DNA of 64,000 nt from Microglena sp. YARC (GCA_022414725.1 CM039466.1:15381118-15445117), one strand, 5' to 3'. Positions 31,083-34,458 are shown, numbered from the stretch's first letter. Numbers and translations are program-made. Notes: generated from the letters alone by a model not told the origin.

Positions 31083-31792
31083 GCCCCCTGCCGCCCCTTG
31101 CTCATCCCCCCCCCCCCCACACACACACACACACTCACACACACACCAAACACACACTCACACTCCAAACACTCACACACCAACACTCCAAGACAAAGGC
31201 TCGCTTAGCTGGCTTGCATGAAGAGGTAGCAGCAATGAAGACCCCCCCCCTGCCCCACCCCGGTCACCCTCTCTACCCACCCACCCCCCTGCCCCACCCC
31301 GGTCACCCCCTCTACCCACCCCACCCTATCACCCCTCGCTCATCGCCCCCCTCACCTCACCCCACCCCACCCCCACCATCATTCTCTCTCACACACACAC
31401 CAAACACTCTCACACGAACTCCCACACAGGCACACTCAGAGACCAAGGCTCGGTTATCTAGCTTGTAACAAGAGGTAGCAGCCATGAAGACGCTCATCCC
31501 CCCTCTCACACACACACATGCACCAAACACTCCCGCACCAAACACACCCACACAGGCACACTCAGAGACCAAGGCTCGGTTAGCTAGCTTGCAACAAGAG
31601 GTAGCCGCCATGAAGGCGCTCATCCCCCCTGGAACCGAGCTGCCCAAGGTGGCTAGTGCATCTGCCGAGGCAAAGCAAGCAGGGGGGGAGGTAGTGCCCC
31701 AGGCGGTAGCTGAGGAGAAGCCGGCGAAGAAGGCAGGTGGTGGAGGGTTGTGGGGCTTCATTGCCCCTCCCCCGAAGGTTCACTCATCATGA
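1132..31792 (+). CDS. ACBP: Kelch-repeat acyl-CoA-binding protein (ACBP4/5-like), spliced, 13 exons
   Basis: This is the whole-gene model. The exons are listed separately; together they give 2,025 nt, about 674 residues plus stop. Every exon-exon phase agrees, and every proposed intron in this model starts with GT and ends with AG. Order: short N-terminus, acyl-CoA-binding (ACB) domain (about residues 26-115), charged linker, kelch beta-propeller (about 150-515), coiled coil (about 531-600) and a basic Ala/Gly/Pro-rich tail. The same order and nearly the same length are found in plant ACBP4 and ACBP5, cytosolic proteins that bind acyl-CoA esters and take part in lipid transfer; the kelch domain serves protein-protein contacts. 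The function here is inferred from that family. Introns are extremely long and made of low-complexity arrays. The 3' part of the gene is repeated in two further 12-kb copies, and a longer version of exon 11 exists only in those copies. Confidence 0.85.
1471..1582 (+). CDS. ACBP: ACBP exon 2: N-terminal part with GYPDRFY motif
   Basis: The acceptor is CATAG at 1470 and the donor GTATGC follows position 1582. The segment GYPDRFYATLKFQKAALP aligns with the start of plant kelch-ACBPs, which have a YPERFYAA motif just before the acyl-CoA-binding helices. The last single base (g) joins the two bases of exon 3 to make Glu, and the frame continues into LSTETALLLYALEQQAV. An in-frame TAG immediately upstream of the acceptor supports this as an exon border. 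Confidence 0.75.
1763..2035 (+). CDS. ACBP: ACBP exon 3: acyl-CoA-binding domain
   Basis: This exon holds the core of the ACB four-helix domain. The visible family blocks are LLLYALEQQAVSGPC (helix 2), KLTAWKQLGNM (helix 3, with the Lys and Trp of the acyl-CoA site) and EAMRLFVRTIEEE (helix 4). As in plant kelch-ACBPs, the animal KQAT motif is replaced by QQA, and the helix-4 Tyr by Phe. A Lys/Glu-rich linker follows. The acceptor is TTGCGCAG and the donor GGTG|GTGAGT. The final g plus the first at of exon 4 make Asp. The following intron repeats this exon end and donor many times. Confidence 0.88.
2036..2880 (+). repeat. GA-rich tandem array carrying repeated exon-3 ends and GTGAGT donors
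   Basis: Units of roughly 55-75 bp contain GGAGAAGGAGGAGGGTG followed by GTGAGTATG, which is the last bases of exon 3 plus its 5' splice site. At least ten such donor-like sites are present (for example near 2088, 2216, 2324, 2424, 2499, 2639 and 2719). The + strand is almost free of C. Long open frames here are a by-product of composition. Confidence 0.8.
2881..3252 (+). other. Rest of intron 3 with poly-C tracts
   Basis: The stretch has no coding similarity. It contains long C runs (about 2958-2978 and 3196-3212) and ends in a C-rich tract before the exon 4 acceptor CCCCAG. Confidence 0.5.
3253..3438 (+). CDS. ACBP: ACBP exon 4: start of kelch propeller
   Basis: The exon encodes a linker and then PAPRYEHAGALVKGVYYILGGNY, the RxxH-type start and the GG turn of the first kelch blade; plant homologues have RPKARYEHGAA...YIYGGNH. 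The acceptor is CCCCCCAG and the donor A|GTAAGT. The single base left over joins gc from exon 5 to make Ser, giving GGNYSGRYLNDAWKLD across the junction, exactly as in plant proteins. Two diverged copies of its 3' part follow in the intron. Confidence 0.88.
3506..3720 (+). repeat. Two diverged donor-side copies of exon 4
   Basis: Positions 3506-3568 repeat the last 60 bases of exon 4 (YEHAGALVKG...ILGG), but the donor is changed to GTTAGT. Positions 3680-3720 are a shorter and more diverged copy that runs into the CA-rich array. Both are preceded by the same T/C-rich intron sequence that follows the true exon, so the duplicated unit is exon end plus intron start. Confidence 0.8.
3720..5720 (+). 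repeat. CA-rich satellite, nearly G-free on + strand
   Basis: The array is built from CACACTACACACCACACC and AAACACCCCACACTACA-type units, changing to CACCCACCCCACACTAAACC after about 5150. It forms the main body of intron 4. Apparent proteins made only of His, Thr, Pro and Asn, or Cys, Val and Trp on the other strand, are artefacts of the repeat. Confidence 0.85.
5733..5844 (+). repeat. Acceptor-side copy 1 of ACBP exon 5
   Basis: After CCACTCAG comes a copy of the first 110 bases of exon 5 (GGRYLNDA-K-DIYT...TLPTGALQEHHI), with substitutions, ending where the CA-rich array resumes. It has its own AG acceptor but no clear donor. Confidence 0.8.
6106..6217 (+). repeat. Acceptor-side copy 2 of ACBP exon 5
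   Basis: This copy is nearly identical to the true exon 5 over 110 bases (GGRYLNDAWKLDIYTMQWSV...) and is preceded by the same CCACTCAG acceptor. It then runs into CA-rich repeat without a donor. Confidence 0.8.
6288..6397 (+). repeat. Acceptor-side copy 3 of ACBP exon 5 (frameshifted)
   Basis: A third copy follows after CCCACTCAG. A single base is missing near 6300 (TTATCT-AACG), which breaks the frame, so this copy could not replace exon 5. Confidence 0.8.
6410..7262 (+). repeat. CA-rich satellite before exon 5
   Basis: Units of about 60 bp such as CACCACACTAAACCAGACCA and CCACCCATCCACCCCACACC are repeated. The last four units, 6960-7250, are nearly identical. Confidence 0.8.
7275..7537 (+). 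CDS. ACBP: ACBP exon 5: kelch blades 1-2
   Basis: The exon encodes GRYLNDAWKLDIYTMQWSVV, an Ala/Lys-rich loop, then PIAGHTITAWREALIILGGHAK. These match the plant GRYLGDLHVLDL and APCAGHSLIAW...SIGGHTK segments, so it covers the end of one kelch blade and the start of the next. The acceptor is CTCTCAG and the donor AAG|GTGATA, leaving phase 0. The loop between the blades (about 35 residues, Ala/Glu/Lys-rich) corresponds to a variable loop in plant homologues. Confidence 0.88.
7561..7597 (+). repeat. Donor-side copy of exon 5 end
   Basis: The sequence encoding REALIILGDHVK is followed by GTGGGG. It repeats the last 37 bases of exon 5 a few bases after the true donor. Confidence 0.75.
7655..10800 (+). 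repeat. (CAC/CAT)n trinucleotide satellite of intron 5
   Basis: About 3.1 kb of ACC, ATC and CAT triplets is broken by longer motifs such as GTTGTCATCATCGTCACC and CTTGGCCTAATCATCACCC. The latter motif is also the sequence just upstream of each exon 6 acceptor copy, so the array looks like an expansion of the intron 3' end. Long His/Thr/Pro or Val/Met frames here are not genes. Confidence 0.85.
10838..11560 (+). repeat. Six acceptor-side copies of exon 6
   Basis: Copies start at 10838, 10973, 11166, 11274, 11394 and 11499. Each has CCTTGGCCTAATCAT, then TTGCTTGCAG, then about 40 bases encoding GKGAGNTMLVQVF, and then returns to the CAC array. The last four are nearly identical and the first two have diverged. 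All keep an AG acceptor. Confidence 0.88.
11637..11747 (+). CDS. ACBP: ACBP exon 6: kelch blade 2 to 3
   Basis: This 111-nt exon, phase 0 at both ends, encodes GKGAGNTMLVQVFDTISTV and then EGEGPCPRGGHS. It corresponds to the plant segment MQVKVFD...PPVSRGGQS. It is the only copy that has both the GCTTGCAG acceptor and a full-length body ending at TTCA|GTGAGT. The seven upstream and downstream partial copies make its borders unusually clear by comparison. Confidence 0.85.
11921..13519 (+). repeat. Donor-side copies of exon 6 in a GT/GGT-rich array
   Basis: Four long copies of the exon 6 3' part (VQVF-T-STV-ANVQTE-EGPCP-GGH) end at 12006, 12334, 12640 and 12962. Two short ones end at 13274 and 13519. 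Every one is followed by GTGAGTT. Between them lie GTGGTGGTGGG runs and poly-G tracts (for example 12062-12082 and 13340-13355). None of the copies has an obvious acceptor in the matching place. Confidence 0.85.
13676..15363 (+). repeat. About a dozen acceptor-side copies of exon 7 in a C-rich array
   Basis: Units of 100-200 bp carry CCCCAGGCCTCCCTGCTAGG and then CCGTAGGGTGTATGTCTTTGG (exon 7 start, ASLLGRRVYVFGG), often with the next bases encoding DDS...L-DL. They then run into CCCACACACCC-type sequence. Copies are seen near 13680, 13885, 13990, 14165, 14325, 14485, 14605, 14755, 14905, 15000, 15112 and 15220. Confidence 0.85.
15364..15556 (+). CDS. ACBP: ACBP exon 7: kelch blade 3
   Basis: The exon encodes ASLLGRRVYVFGG, then PLNDLWCLNMDTLVWEK, then PPPRSAHTAVSYMGRYLLIFGG. 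These are classic kelch features: a GG pair, a spaced W, and the PxxRSxH start of the next blade. Plants have KTLVIFGG, LLNDLHILDLDTMTW and PSPRSDHAAAV...FLLIFGG at the same places. The acceptor is CCCCAG and the donor GGAG|GTAGGG. The left-over g joins gc of exon 8 to make Gly. Confidence 0.9.
15594..15956 (+). repeat. Two donor-side copies of exon 7, one split by a hairpin insert
   Basis: Positions 15594-15690 and 15717-15956 repeat the exon 7 3' half (WE-PDIMGKAPPPRS-HTA...GRY-L-F-G) plus the following AGGGGCTGG intron start. The second is interrupted by a foldback insert at 15777-15863. It still ends in GGAG|GTAGGG. Confidence 0.8.
15777..15863. mobile_element. Foldback insert with telomere-like loop
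   Basis: The two arms are imperfect inverted repeats of about 31 bp (AGTACCCACAAAGCCAGT ... ACTGGCTTTGTGGGTACT). They flank a central GGGTTTAGGGTTAAGGGTTT segment, which is TTTAGGG-type telomere sequence. The element sits inside a copy of exon 7. The family is unknown and no clear target duplication is seen. Confidence 0.55.
16085..17075 (+). repeat. Four acceptor-side copies of exon 8
   Basis: Copies begin at 16085, 16497, 16807 and 17019, each after a CCNCAG-type acceptor (AGACGG in the third), and encode GSVAT-FNDL-(V/L)LD. The first copy extends through PMQWTQPFTTGG. They lie in CACACA and poly-C sequence. Confidence 0.85.
17147..17320 (+). CDS. ACBP: ACBP exon 8: kelch blade 4
   Basis: The exon encodes GSVATCFNDLHVLD, then PMQWTQP, then GPVPPRAGHTGANVGSSWLIVGGGNN. 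Plant homologues read SHATCFDDLHVLDLQTMEW, then PTPRAGHAGVTIGENWFIVGGGDN, a near one-to-one match. The acceptor is poly-C CCCAG and the donor AAAG|GTAAGT. The left-over g plus gt of exon 9 makes Gly. Confidence 0.9.
17568..17666 (+). repeat. Donor-side copy of exon 8
   Basis: This is a copy of the last 100 bases of exon 8 (FTTGGPVPPRA-HT-A-VGSSWL-VGGGSNVK), with the donor changed to GTCATG. It lies 250 bp downstream in CT-rich intron. Confidence 0.8.
17780..18420. repeat. ATCATATGATATCATATGAT palindromic repeat cluster
   Basis: Several runs of the self-complementary motif CATATGATATCATATG occur at 17780-17880, 18280-18345 and 18380-18425. They are interspersed with TTACCGTTCCCTACATAT and CT-rich segments. 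The same motif recurs at 19985-20220 and 23330-23710. Confidence 0.7.
18020..19500 (+). repeat. CT-rich minisatellite of intron 8
   Basis: Units of 150-350 bp contain CGCATCCCAGTGTATCACCG and CTAATACATCCCTCTCCC, separated by CTCTCCCTCTCC runs and poly-C. Copies lie near 18045, 18225, 18765, 18965, 19195 and 19437. No exon copy is recognised inside. Confidence 0.75.
19522..19637 (+). CDS. ACBP: ACBP exon 9: kelch blade 5
   Basis: The exon encodes CTDMLSLDLSDIGRGPLKWS and then NRDPLSSEGMSM. It aligns with the plant ESVVLNMSTLAWSVV...PLASEGLSLV segment. The acceptor is CCTCTCAG and the donor ATG|GTACGG, leaving phase 0. Unlike the other exons it shows no neighbouring copy; the MITE at 19646 lies eight bases after the donor. 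Confidence 0.85.
19646..19964. mobile_element. MITE, hAT-like (CAGGGT... ends), with internal tandem repeats
   Basis: The ends are CAGGGTTCTAC and GGTACCCTG (inverted CAGGGTACC). The left half holds about five units of 32-33 bp with GTCAAATTGGTCAGCGC and the palindrome AGCGCTTAAAGCGC. The right half has GCGC-rich sequence (GGGCGCTGCGCCC). Flanks GTACGGTG and GCACGATA agree at 5 of 8 bases, so the target duplication is doubtful. Similar elements lie at 33655, 45588 and 62945. Confidence 0.65.
20241..21610. mobile_element. DNA transposon with perfect 27-bp terminal inverted repeats
   Basis: The left end 20241-20267 (CCGTACTGCTCTCAAAATTT...) is the exact reverse complement of 21584-21610. Subterminal TTGACGGTT/CCGTCAATTT motifs occur several times inside both ends, as expected for transposase binding sites. 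Joining the outer flanks gives AGAAATG-TATGTGTTTTTAT, which matches the satellite sequence at about 20063-20080. This indicates insertion into the satellite with little or no target duplication. The superfamily is not identified. Confidence 0.75.
20651..21422 (-). pseudogene. Transposon-borne ORF of unknown function, one frame slip
   Basis: The minus-strand reading frame starts at 21422 and is open to about 20910. It then continues in another frame to a stop at 20651. The slip falls on a run of seven A (minus strand) around 20907-20913, so it may be a sequencing error or a real mutation. The whole would be about 257 residues. The N-terminal part has KKQRTLWGIFDRV and YLLDGSELKTRPHKKKYVTW. The C-terminal part has a basic GRGRGRSRGQGR tract followed by an acidic tail (SDEDEVPLALL). 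No DDE, HUH or other transposase motif was recognised. It lies wholly inside the terminal inverted repeats. Confidence 0.5.
21611..22141. other. Intergenic-like intron sequence, no feature
   Basis: AT-rich satellite fragments at 21611-21710 are followed by about 400 bp of unique sequence. It has no convincing frame and no recognised repeat. Confidence 0.4.
22142..22965. repeat. 23-bp satellite, about 36 units
   Basis: The unit AGCGGTACATTAGATCGA plus TTAAT is repeated head to tail for about 820 bp. Variants (ATATCGA, GATCAAT, GGAACATT, AATAAAT) cluster in the second half. It is a local expansion of the TAATAGCGGTACATTA motif of the surrounding satellite. Confidence 0.9.
23720..23960. repeat. 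Dispersed repeat, GGAGCCCCC/GTCAGCCAAC family, copy 1
   Basis: The segment contains GCGGAGCCCCCCCTTCAGGG, TTTGTCCGGTCAACC, CATGTCAGCCAACGGTCTCG and an end with GCGTCGCAGGCGACGCTGC and AACTTGTTGTATTG. It is collinear with 24130-24615 at perhaps 70-75% identity by eye. Confidence 0.6.
24130..24430. repeat. 35-bp minisatellite AGCCCCCAGATTCTTGGCAG, nine units
   Basis: Each unit has CCCAGATTCTTGGCAGAGCC, a C-run and then TTATGAG or TTCTGAG. It is an expansion within the second copy of the dispersed repeat. Confidence 0.85.
24430..24615. repeat. Dispersed repeat, GTCAGCCAAC family, copy 2
   Basis: CCGACCGTCCGGCCGACGAC, ACACGTCAGCCAACCATG and GCGTCGCTTGCCACGCTGCC are collinear with 23790-23960. 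Confidence 0.6.
24785..24852 (-). ncRNA. tRNA-like segment, possible SINE head
   Basis: On the minus strand TGGTCTAGTGGTAGACC fits a tRNA D-arm and A box. About 30 bases further on, GGGGG-TTGGGCT-CCCCC forms a T-arm-like hairpin with a 7-base loop (24789-24805), although the B box is poor. No matching acceptor stem is seen. It could be the head of a tRNA-derived SINE extending toward 24665, or a decayed tRNA. Confidence 0.35.
25000..25440. repeat. Tandem repeat of about 175 bp with poly-G tracts, three units
   Basis: Each unit has a G-run, CTCCACA, TTTGTAGGCCTGGGGTAGGG, TCCTGAATTCAGTAGTCC, TATTAGCCCAAATCCATG and GCCTCTTATTTCTAGTTAGG. The G-runs (about 25027-25056 and 25188-25217) are long enough to be of uncertain length. 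Confidence 0.8.
25595..25885 (+). repeat. CCCTAACCAAC array with repeated exon 10 acceptors
   Basis: Telomere-like AACCAACCCTAACCAACCC units are interrupted four times by CACAGGTGTACCTGG, the acceptor and first ten bases of exon 10, near 25620, 25685, 25728 and 25783. In the first and third copies CTG is followed by GTAACC or GTACCC, so the nine bases GTGTACCTG lie between an AG and a GT. Confidence 0.8.
25886..26033 (+). CDS. ACBP: ACBP exon 10: last kelch blade
   Basis: The exon encodes VYLGGNQKTLLAFGGYNGKF and then NASSVMKIIN. It matches the plant DVLVAFGGYNGRYNNEINLLK, the last kelch strand before the C-terminal coiled coil. The acceptor is CCCACAG and the donor CACAG|GTGCGC. One base (g) is left over, which sets the phase that the 79-nt exons and the long exon 11 both accept. 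Confidence 0.88.
26135..26174 (+). repeat. Donor-side copy of exon 10 end
   Basis: The 40 bases encoding GDGLEPASSLHST are repeated about 100 bp after the true exon, with the donor GTGTGC kept. Confidence 0.85.
26296..26545. repeat. ACACAGTACACACAAT array (copy 1)
   Basis: Units of 16 bp with shorter and longer variants. The same array reaches about 660 bp in copies 2 and 3. The + strand has almost no G except in AGT. Confidence 0.9.
26840..27600 (+). repeat. Five acceptor-side copies of long exon 11, 130-bp unit
   Basis: Each unit has TTATATTGTGTGGCTCTCC, usually TTTCAG, then GTGGAGCTGGGACCTCGTTG and GAAGCTTCGCCCACCTGATA. The exon-like part encodes GGAGTSLEAS and then meets a stop. The copies precede a short TTTAGGG-type stretch (26848-26866) and TAATTACTAATTAC runs. 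Confidence 0.8.
27900..28140 (+). repeat. Two non-functional copies of the coiled-coil exon (copy 1)
   Basis: Copies near 27902 and 28042 encode AQSVKATNESAAVEL and AQSAKATIEAAMVELRAQLE. The first ends in an in-frame TAA and has no donor. The second has a GTGAGG donor but no AG|CC acceptor in the correct phase. Confidence 0.7.
28217..28295 (+). CDS. ACBP: ACBP exon 11 (79-nt coiled-coil version)
   Basis: The acceptor is ACATAG and the donor TTAG|GTATGG. The exon takes one base from exon 10 and gives two to exon 12, so the frame holds. It encodes LSAKTTSESAVVELMAQLEI and then AKKEL, a heptad-like helix. It is equivalent to the last 79 bases of the long exon 11 of copies 2 and 3. Two such exons in a row would shift the frame. 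It is the only intact member in copy 1. Confidence 0.6.
28320..28790. repeat. CACACATGCA-rich array
   Basis: ACACACATGCACA units of 10-20 bp fill the intron after the coiled-coil exon. No exon copy is seen in it. Confidence 0.8.
28843..29155 (+). repeat. 32-bp array: CCAACCCTAACCAACCCACAGGTGTACCTGG type
   Basis: Nine or so units of 30-34 bp are repeated. Each contains a telomere-like CCCTAACC and the CACAG|GTGTACCTGG of exon 10, although exon 10 itself lies 3 kb upstream. Most units continue with CAACC or GTAACC. Confidence 0.85.
29186..30422 (+). repeat. Four acceptor-side copies of exon 12 in CCCCACATCCTCACC array
   Basis: Copies start at 29186, 29485, 30046 and 30179, each after TGTAG. 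They encode variants of DMTALKGNLMIELGSVRTQL. The first has an in-frame TAG. They are separated by C-rich arrays such as CACCTCTACCCCCACCCC. Confidence 0.85.
30423..30540 (+). CDS. ACBP: ACBP exon 12: coiled coil
   Basis: The exon encodes DMTALKGNLMIELGSVRTQL, then SRNQVEDAKKAGMEEAK, a charged helix continuing the coiled coil. The acceptor is CTTGTAG. The first base completes Arg from the previous exon's ag. The donor is AAG|GTACTG, leaving phase 0. Plant kelch-ACBPs also have a coiled coil after the propeller. Confidence 0.8.
30541..31555 (+). repeat. Intron 12: poly-G, CACACA arrays and three exon-13 copies
   Basis: A G-tract lies at 30610-30629. Acceptor-side copies of exon 13 (SETKARLA-L--EVAAMKT) occur near 30826, 31190 and 31427. 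They are embedded in C-runs and CACACA repeats and each runs out after CTCATCCCCCC. CCGCCCCCTGCCGCCCCTTG is repeated three times at 30940-31105. Confidence 0.8.
31556..31792 (+). CDS. ACBP: ACBP exon 13: C-terminal tail and stop
   Basis: This phase 0 exon encodes AHSETKARLASLQQEVAAMK, then a Pro/Ala/Lys-rich tail with PQAVAEEKPAKKAGGGGLWG and ending FIAPPPKVHSS, then TGA at 31790-31792. The acceptor is CACACAG. The tail is basic and probably disordered. Its last 50 residues are echoed by the tandem copies that follow the stop. Confidence 0.8.
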   Translation, partial: AHSETKARLASLQQEVAAMKALIPPGTELPKVASASAEAKQAGGEVVPQAVAEEKPAKKAGGGGLWGFIAPPPKVHSS

Positions 31793-32945
31793 TGTGAGAG
31801 GGGGGGAGGTAGCACCCAAGGCAGTAGCTGGGGAGAAGCTGGCGTGCTTGGCTAAGGGTGAGGTAGCGCCCCAGGCGGTAGCTGAGGAGAAGGCAGGTGG
31901 AGGGTTGTGGGGCTTCATTGCCCCTCCCCCTAAGGTTCACTCATCATGATGTGAGAGGGGGGGAGGTAGCACCCAAGGCGGTAGCTGAGGAGAAGGCAGG
32001 TGGTGAGGTAGCGCCCCAGGCGGTAGCTGAGGAGAAGCTGGCGAGTAAGGCAGGTGGAGGGTTGTGGAGCTTCATTGCCCCTCCCCCTAAGGTTCACTCA
32101 TCATAATGTGAGAGGGGAGAGGTAGCGCCCAAGGCGGTAGCTGAGGAGAATCCGGCGAAGAAGGCAGGGGGTGCGGTAGCGCCCCAGGCGGTAGCTGAGG
32201 AGAAGCCGGCGAAGAAGGCAGGTGGTGGAGGGTTGTGGGGCTTTATTGCCCCTCCCCCTAAGGTTCACTCATCATGATGTGAGAGGGGGGGAGGTAGCAC
32301 CCAAGGCAGTAGCTGGGGAGAAGCTGGCGTGCTTGGCTAAGGGTGAGGTAGCGCCCCAGGCGGTAGCTGAGGAGAAGGCAGCGAAGAAGGCAGGTGGAGG
32401 GTTGTGGGGCTTCATTGCCCCTCCCCCTAAGGTTCACTCATCATGATGTGAGAGGGGGGGAGGTAGCACCCAAGGCGGTAGCTGAGGAGAAGGCAGGTGG
32501 TGAGGTAGCGCCCCAGGCGGTAGCTGAGGAGAAGCTGGCGAGTAAGGCAGGTGGAGGGTTGTGGGGCTTCATTGCCCCTCCCCCTAAGGTTCACTCATCA
32601 TAATGTGAGAGGGGAGAGGTAGCGCCCAAGGCGGTAGCTGAGGAGAATCCGGCGAAGAAGGCAGGGGGTGCGGTAGCGCCCCAGGCGGTAGCTGAGGGGA
32701 AGCTGGCAAGTAAGGCAGGTGGAGGAGGGTTGTGGGGCTTTATTGCCCCTCCCCCTAAGGTTCACTCATCATGTTGTGAGAGGGGGGGAGGTAGCGCCCA
32801 AGGCGATAGCTGAGGAGAAGCTGGCGTGCGTGGCAAGGGGGGAGGTAGCGCCCCAGGCGGTAGCTGAGGAGAAGACAGCGAAGGAGGAGGAGGGGGAGTT
32901 TTGTGGGGCTGTATAGCCTCTCCCCCTAAGGTTCACTCATCATTA
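31793..32945 (+). repeat. Minisatellite made of the last coding bases plus stop, about seven units
   Basis: Units of 155-175 bp repeat GTAGCTGAGGAGAAG, GGCAGGTGGAGGGTTGTGGG and GTTCACTCATCATGATGTGA. Each thus contains the C-terminal codons (PQAVAEEK...GLWGFIAPPPKVHSS) and the stop. Stops fall at 31947, 32104, 32273, 32444 and 32601, with variants TGA and TAA. Any transcript past 31792 would carry these as 3' UTR. A poly-G tract at 32948-32984 ends the array. Confidence 0.85.
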
Positions 32946-32950
32946 TGTGA

Positions 32951-32985
<35 letters not shown>

Positions 32986-33019
32986 AGCGCCCAAGGGGTT
33001 CTGGGTCAAGACTGGCCTG

Positions 33020-33310
33020 GACATGCGTTTTATATTTTATGTTTTTTGTAGTTTGGATTGTTACCTGGTTTTTCAGCCAACCCTGGACTGCTCACCGGCT
33101 TCCAACTCCAAGTGTTACCCTTGCGATACCCACTCCAACCGAATTCCAGCCCAAGGGTGCCCCCGTGCGATACCCACTCCAATCGAATTCCACCTCAAAG
33201 TTCCCTGGTGCGATACCCACTCCAATCGAATTCCAACTCAAAGTTCCCTGGACCCTGGTGCGATACCCACTCCAACCGGATTCCAACCCTAAGTTCTTCA
33301 ACTTGAACTT
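33020..33310 (+). repeat. Tandem repeat GCGATACCCACTCCAA, four units
   Basis: Units of 40-55 bp contain GTGCGATACCCACTCCAA, CGAATTCCA and AAGTTCCCTGG. A TGTAA (33382-33386), the usual chlorophyte polyadenylation signal, follows 80 bp downstream, with AATAAA at 33392. Either could end the ACBP transcript, but this is only a guess. Confidence 0.7.
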
Positions 33311-33499
33311 GGTTACATAGCTTCAGCCAGCAATTTGGCTGCTCGCCGTCTTTGGCAGTGAAAACATTATTACCAGGAACATGTAAACGCTAATAAATCA
33401 CGAATTCCTCTTTCATTTTTTCGTTTTTTTCTCCTCTTCATTGGAACGATAAAAAACAGTACAAAAACTAATCACACAAATCAAAGACTCAGTCCAATC

Positions 33500-33975
33500 T
33501 CTTCATACTATACATTCATGGATGAGCAGAGGAAGCTTCGCTCGACCTTCAACTTCTGGATTGCACATCAGGTAATGTAGAGGAATCTTTTTACTCTCAG
33601 ATTGGGAAATCAGGTTCTGATACTTTCCTCTCGAGTTCAGTCAGGCTTTGTCAGCAGGGTAATTCGAAGCGCGCGCTAATTCAAAGCGCGCTGATTTTTT
33701 GACCCCCTCTGCGCTTTAAGCGCATTTTTGCAACTCCCTGTGGGCGCAGCAAGCAATTTTTGCGTTTTTTTGCAGTACAAAGCGCATTTTTTGTTTTCAA
33801 GTGCGCTGAAGCGCTGGCCAATTTGGCTATTTGAAGTACCCTGTTCGTCAGTACATTCAAAGACCACATGATGTTCATCTTGAACGGTTCCAGAATCACG
33901 AAGGTGACACACTCGATCCTTCCAAGGAACAACTCTACGTTTCCACCAATCAGTTTCAACCTTAGGTACTGGGAG
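33500..33975 (-). pseudogene. Non-LTR retrotransposon (LINE) 3' remnant
   Basis: On the minus strand the frame VETDWWKRRVVPWKDRVCHL continues to DSGTVQDEHHVVFEC. This resembles the Cys/His segment found near the end of many LINE reverse-transcriptase proteins (consensus CxLC...EDExHxxFxC), although the second Cys is Arg here. Beyond the MITE a further segment, LTELERKYQNLISQSESKK, resembles the usual C-terminal end. Frameshifts occur on both sides. No endonuclease or catalytic domain is present. Confidence 0.45.
33655..33843. mobile_element. hAT-like MITE, 189 bp, with 8-bp target duplication
   Basis: The ends are CAGGGTAATTC and GAAGTACCCTG (inverted repeats, one mismatch). The flanking octamers TTTGTCAG (33647-33654) and TTCGTCAG (33844-33851) match at 7 of 8 bases. 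The interior is rich in GCGC and AAGCGC motifs and carries a TTTAAGCGCATTTTTGC hairpin region. It is inserted in the LINE remnant. Confidence 0.75.
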
Positions 33976-34139
33976 GAAGTTCTAAATACATATTACGCAC
34001 CAATTTGTGCGGTAAGTGTCGGATTAGATAATTGGGCATCTCAGGTTTCCCACTCTCATCCCATGAGGAGGACATCCAAGTCTGGTACACAACATTCTTC
34101 CTTCCTTGTTATCCCAAGCTTTCATCTCTAGGGCGCGTA

Positions 34140-34245
34140 TCTGATGACTTGGTGCATTGACATGGTGGTGGTGGTGGTAATGGTTGTTGACTGGTGGTGA
34201 TACTGGTGGTGGTGATGGTGGTGGTGATGGTGGTGTCCTGATTAA
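34140..34245. repeat. (GGT/GAT)n microsatellite
   Basis: TGGTGGTGGTGG and TGGTGATGGTGG runs over about 100 bp. Confidence 0.85.
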
Positions 34246-34257
34246 AGTAGTATGTAC

Positions 34258-34458
34258 TCAGTGCATGCAAGAGATGCTCACCCGGCAGGACAGCGTCAGG
34301 CGCTGCGTGCATGTCTGAACTTGGTTCCGCAGACTCAAGGACACAAGCCTGCATGTCTGACGAGAACTTGTGTCCAGAAGACGTGAGTCCTCGTCGATGG
34401 CGTCGCGCTCGAACAATGCCCTGAGCGCGCAGCAAAGGGCGTCTTCCGTCGCGGACAT
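34258..34458 (-). CDS. Hypothetical ORF, 66 residues
   Basis: A minus-strand frame starts MSATEDALCCALRALFERDA and ends near the GGT microsatellite. The first 34 residues look like a plausible protein N-terminus; the rest is low quality. No family is recognised. It is repeated without change at 46190-46390. It could be a first exon of an unseen gene or chance. Confidence 0.2.
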   Translation of the reverse strand: MSATEDALCCALRALFERDAIDEDSRLLDTSSRQTCRLVSLSLRNQVQTCTQRLTLSCRVSISCMH

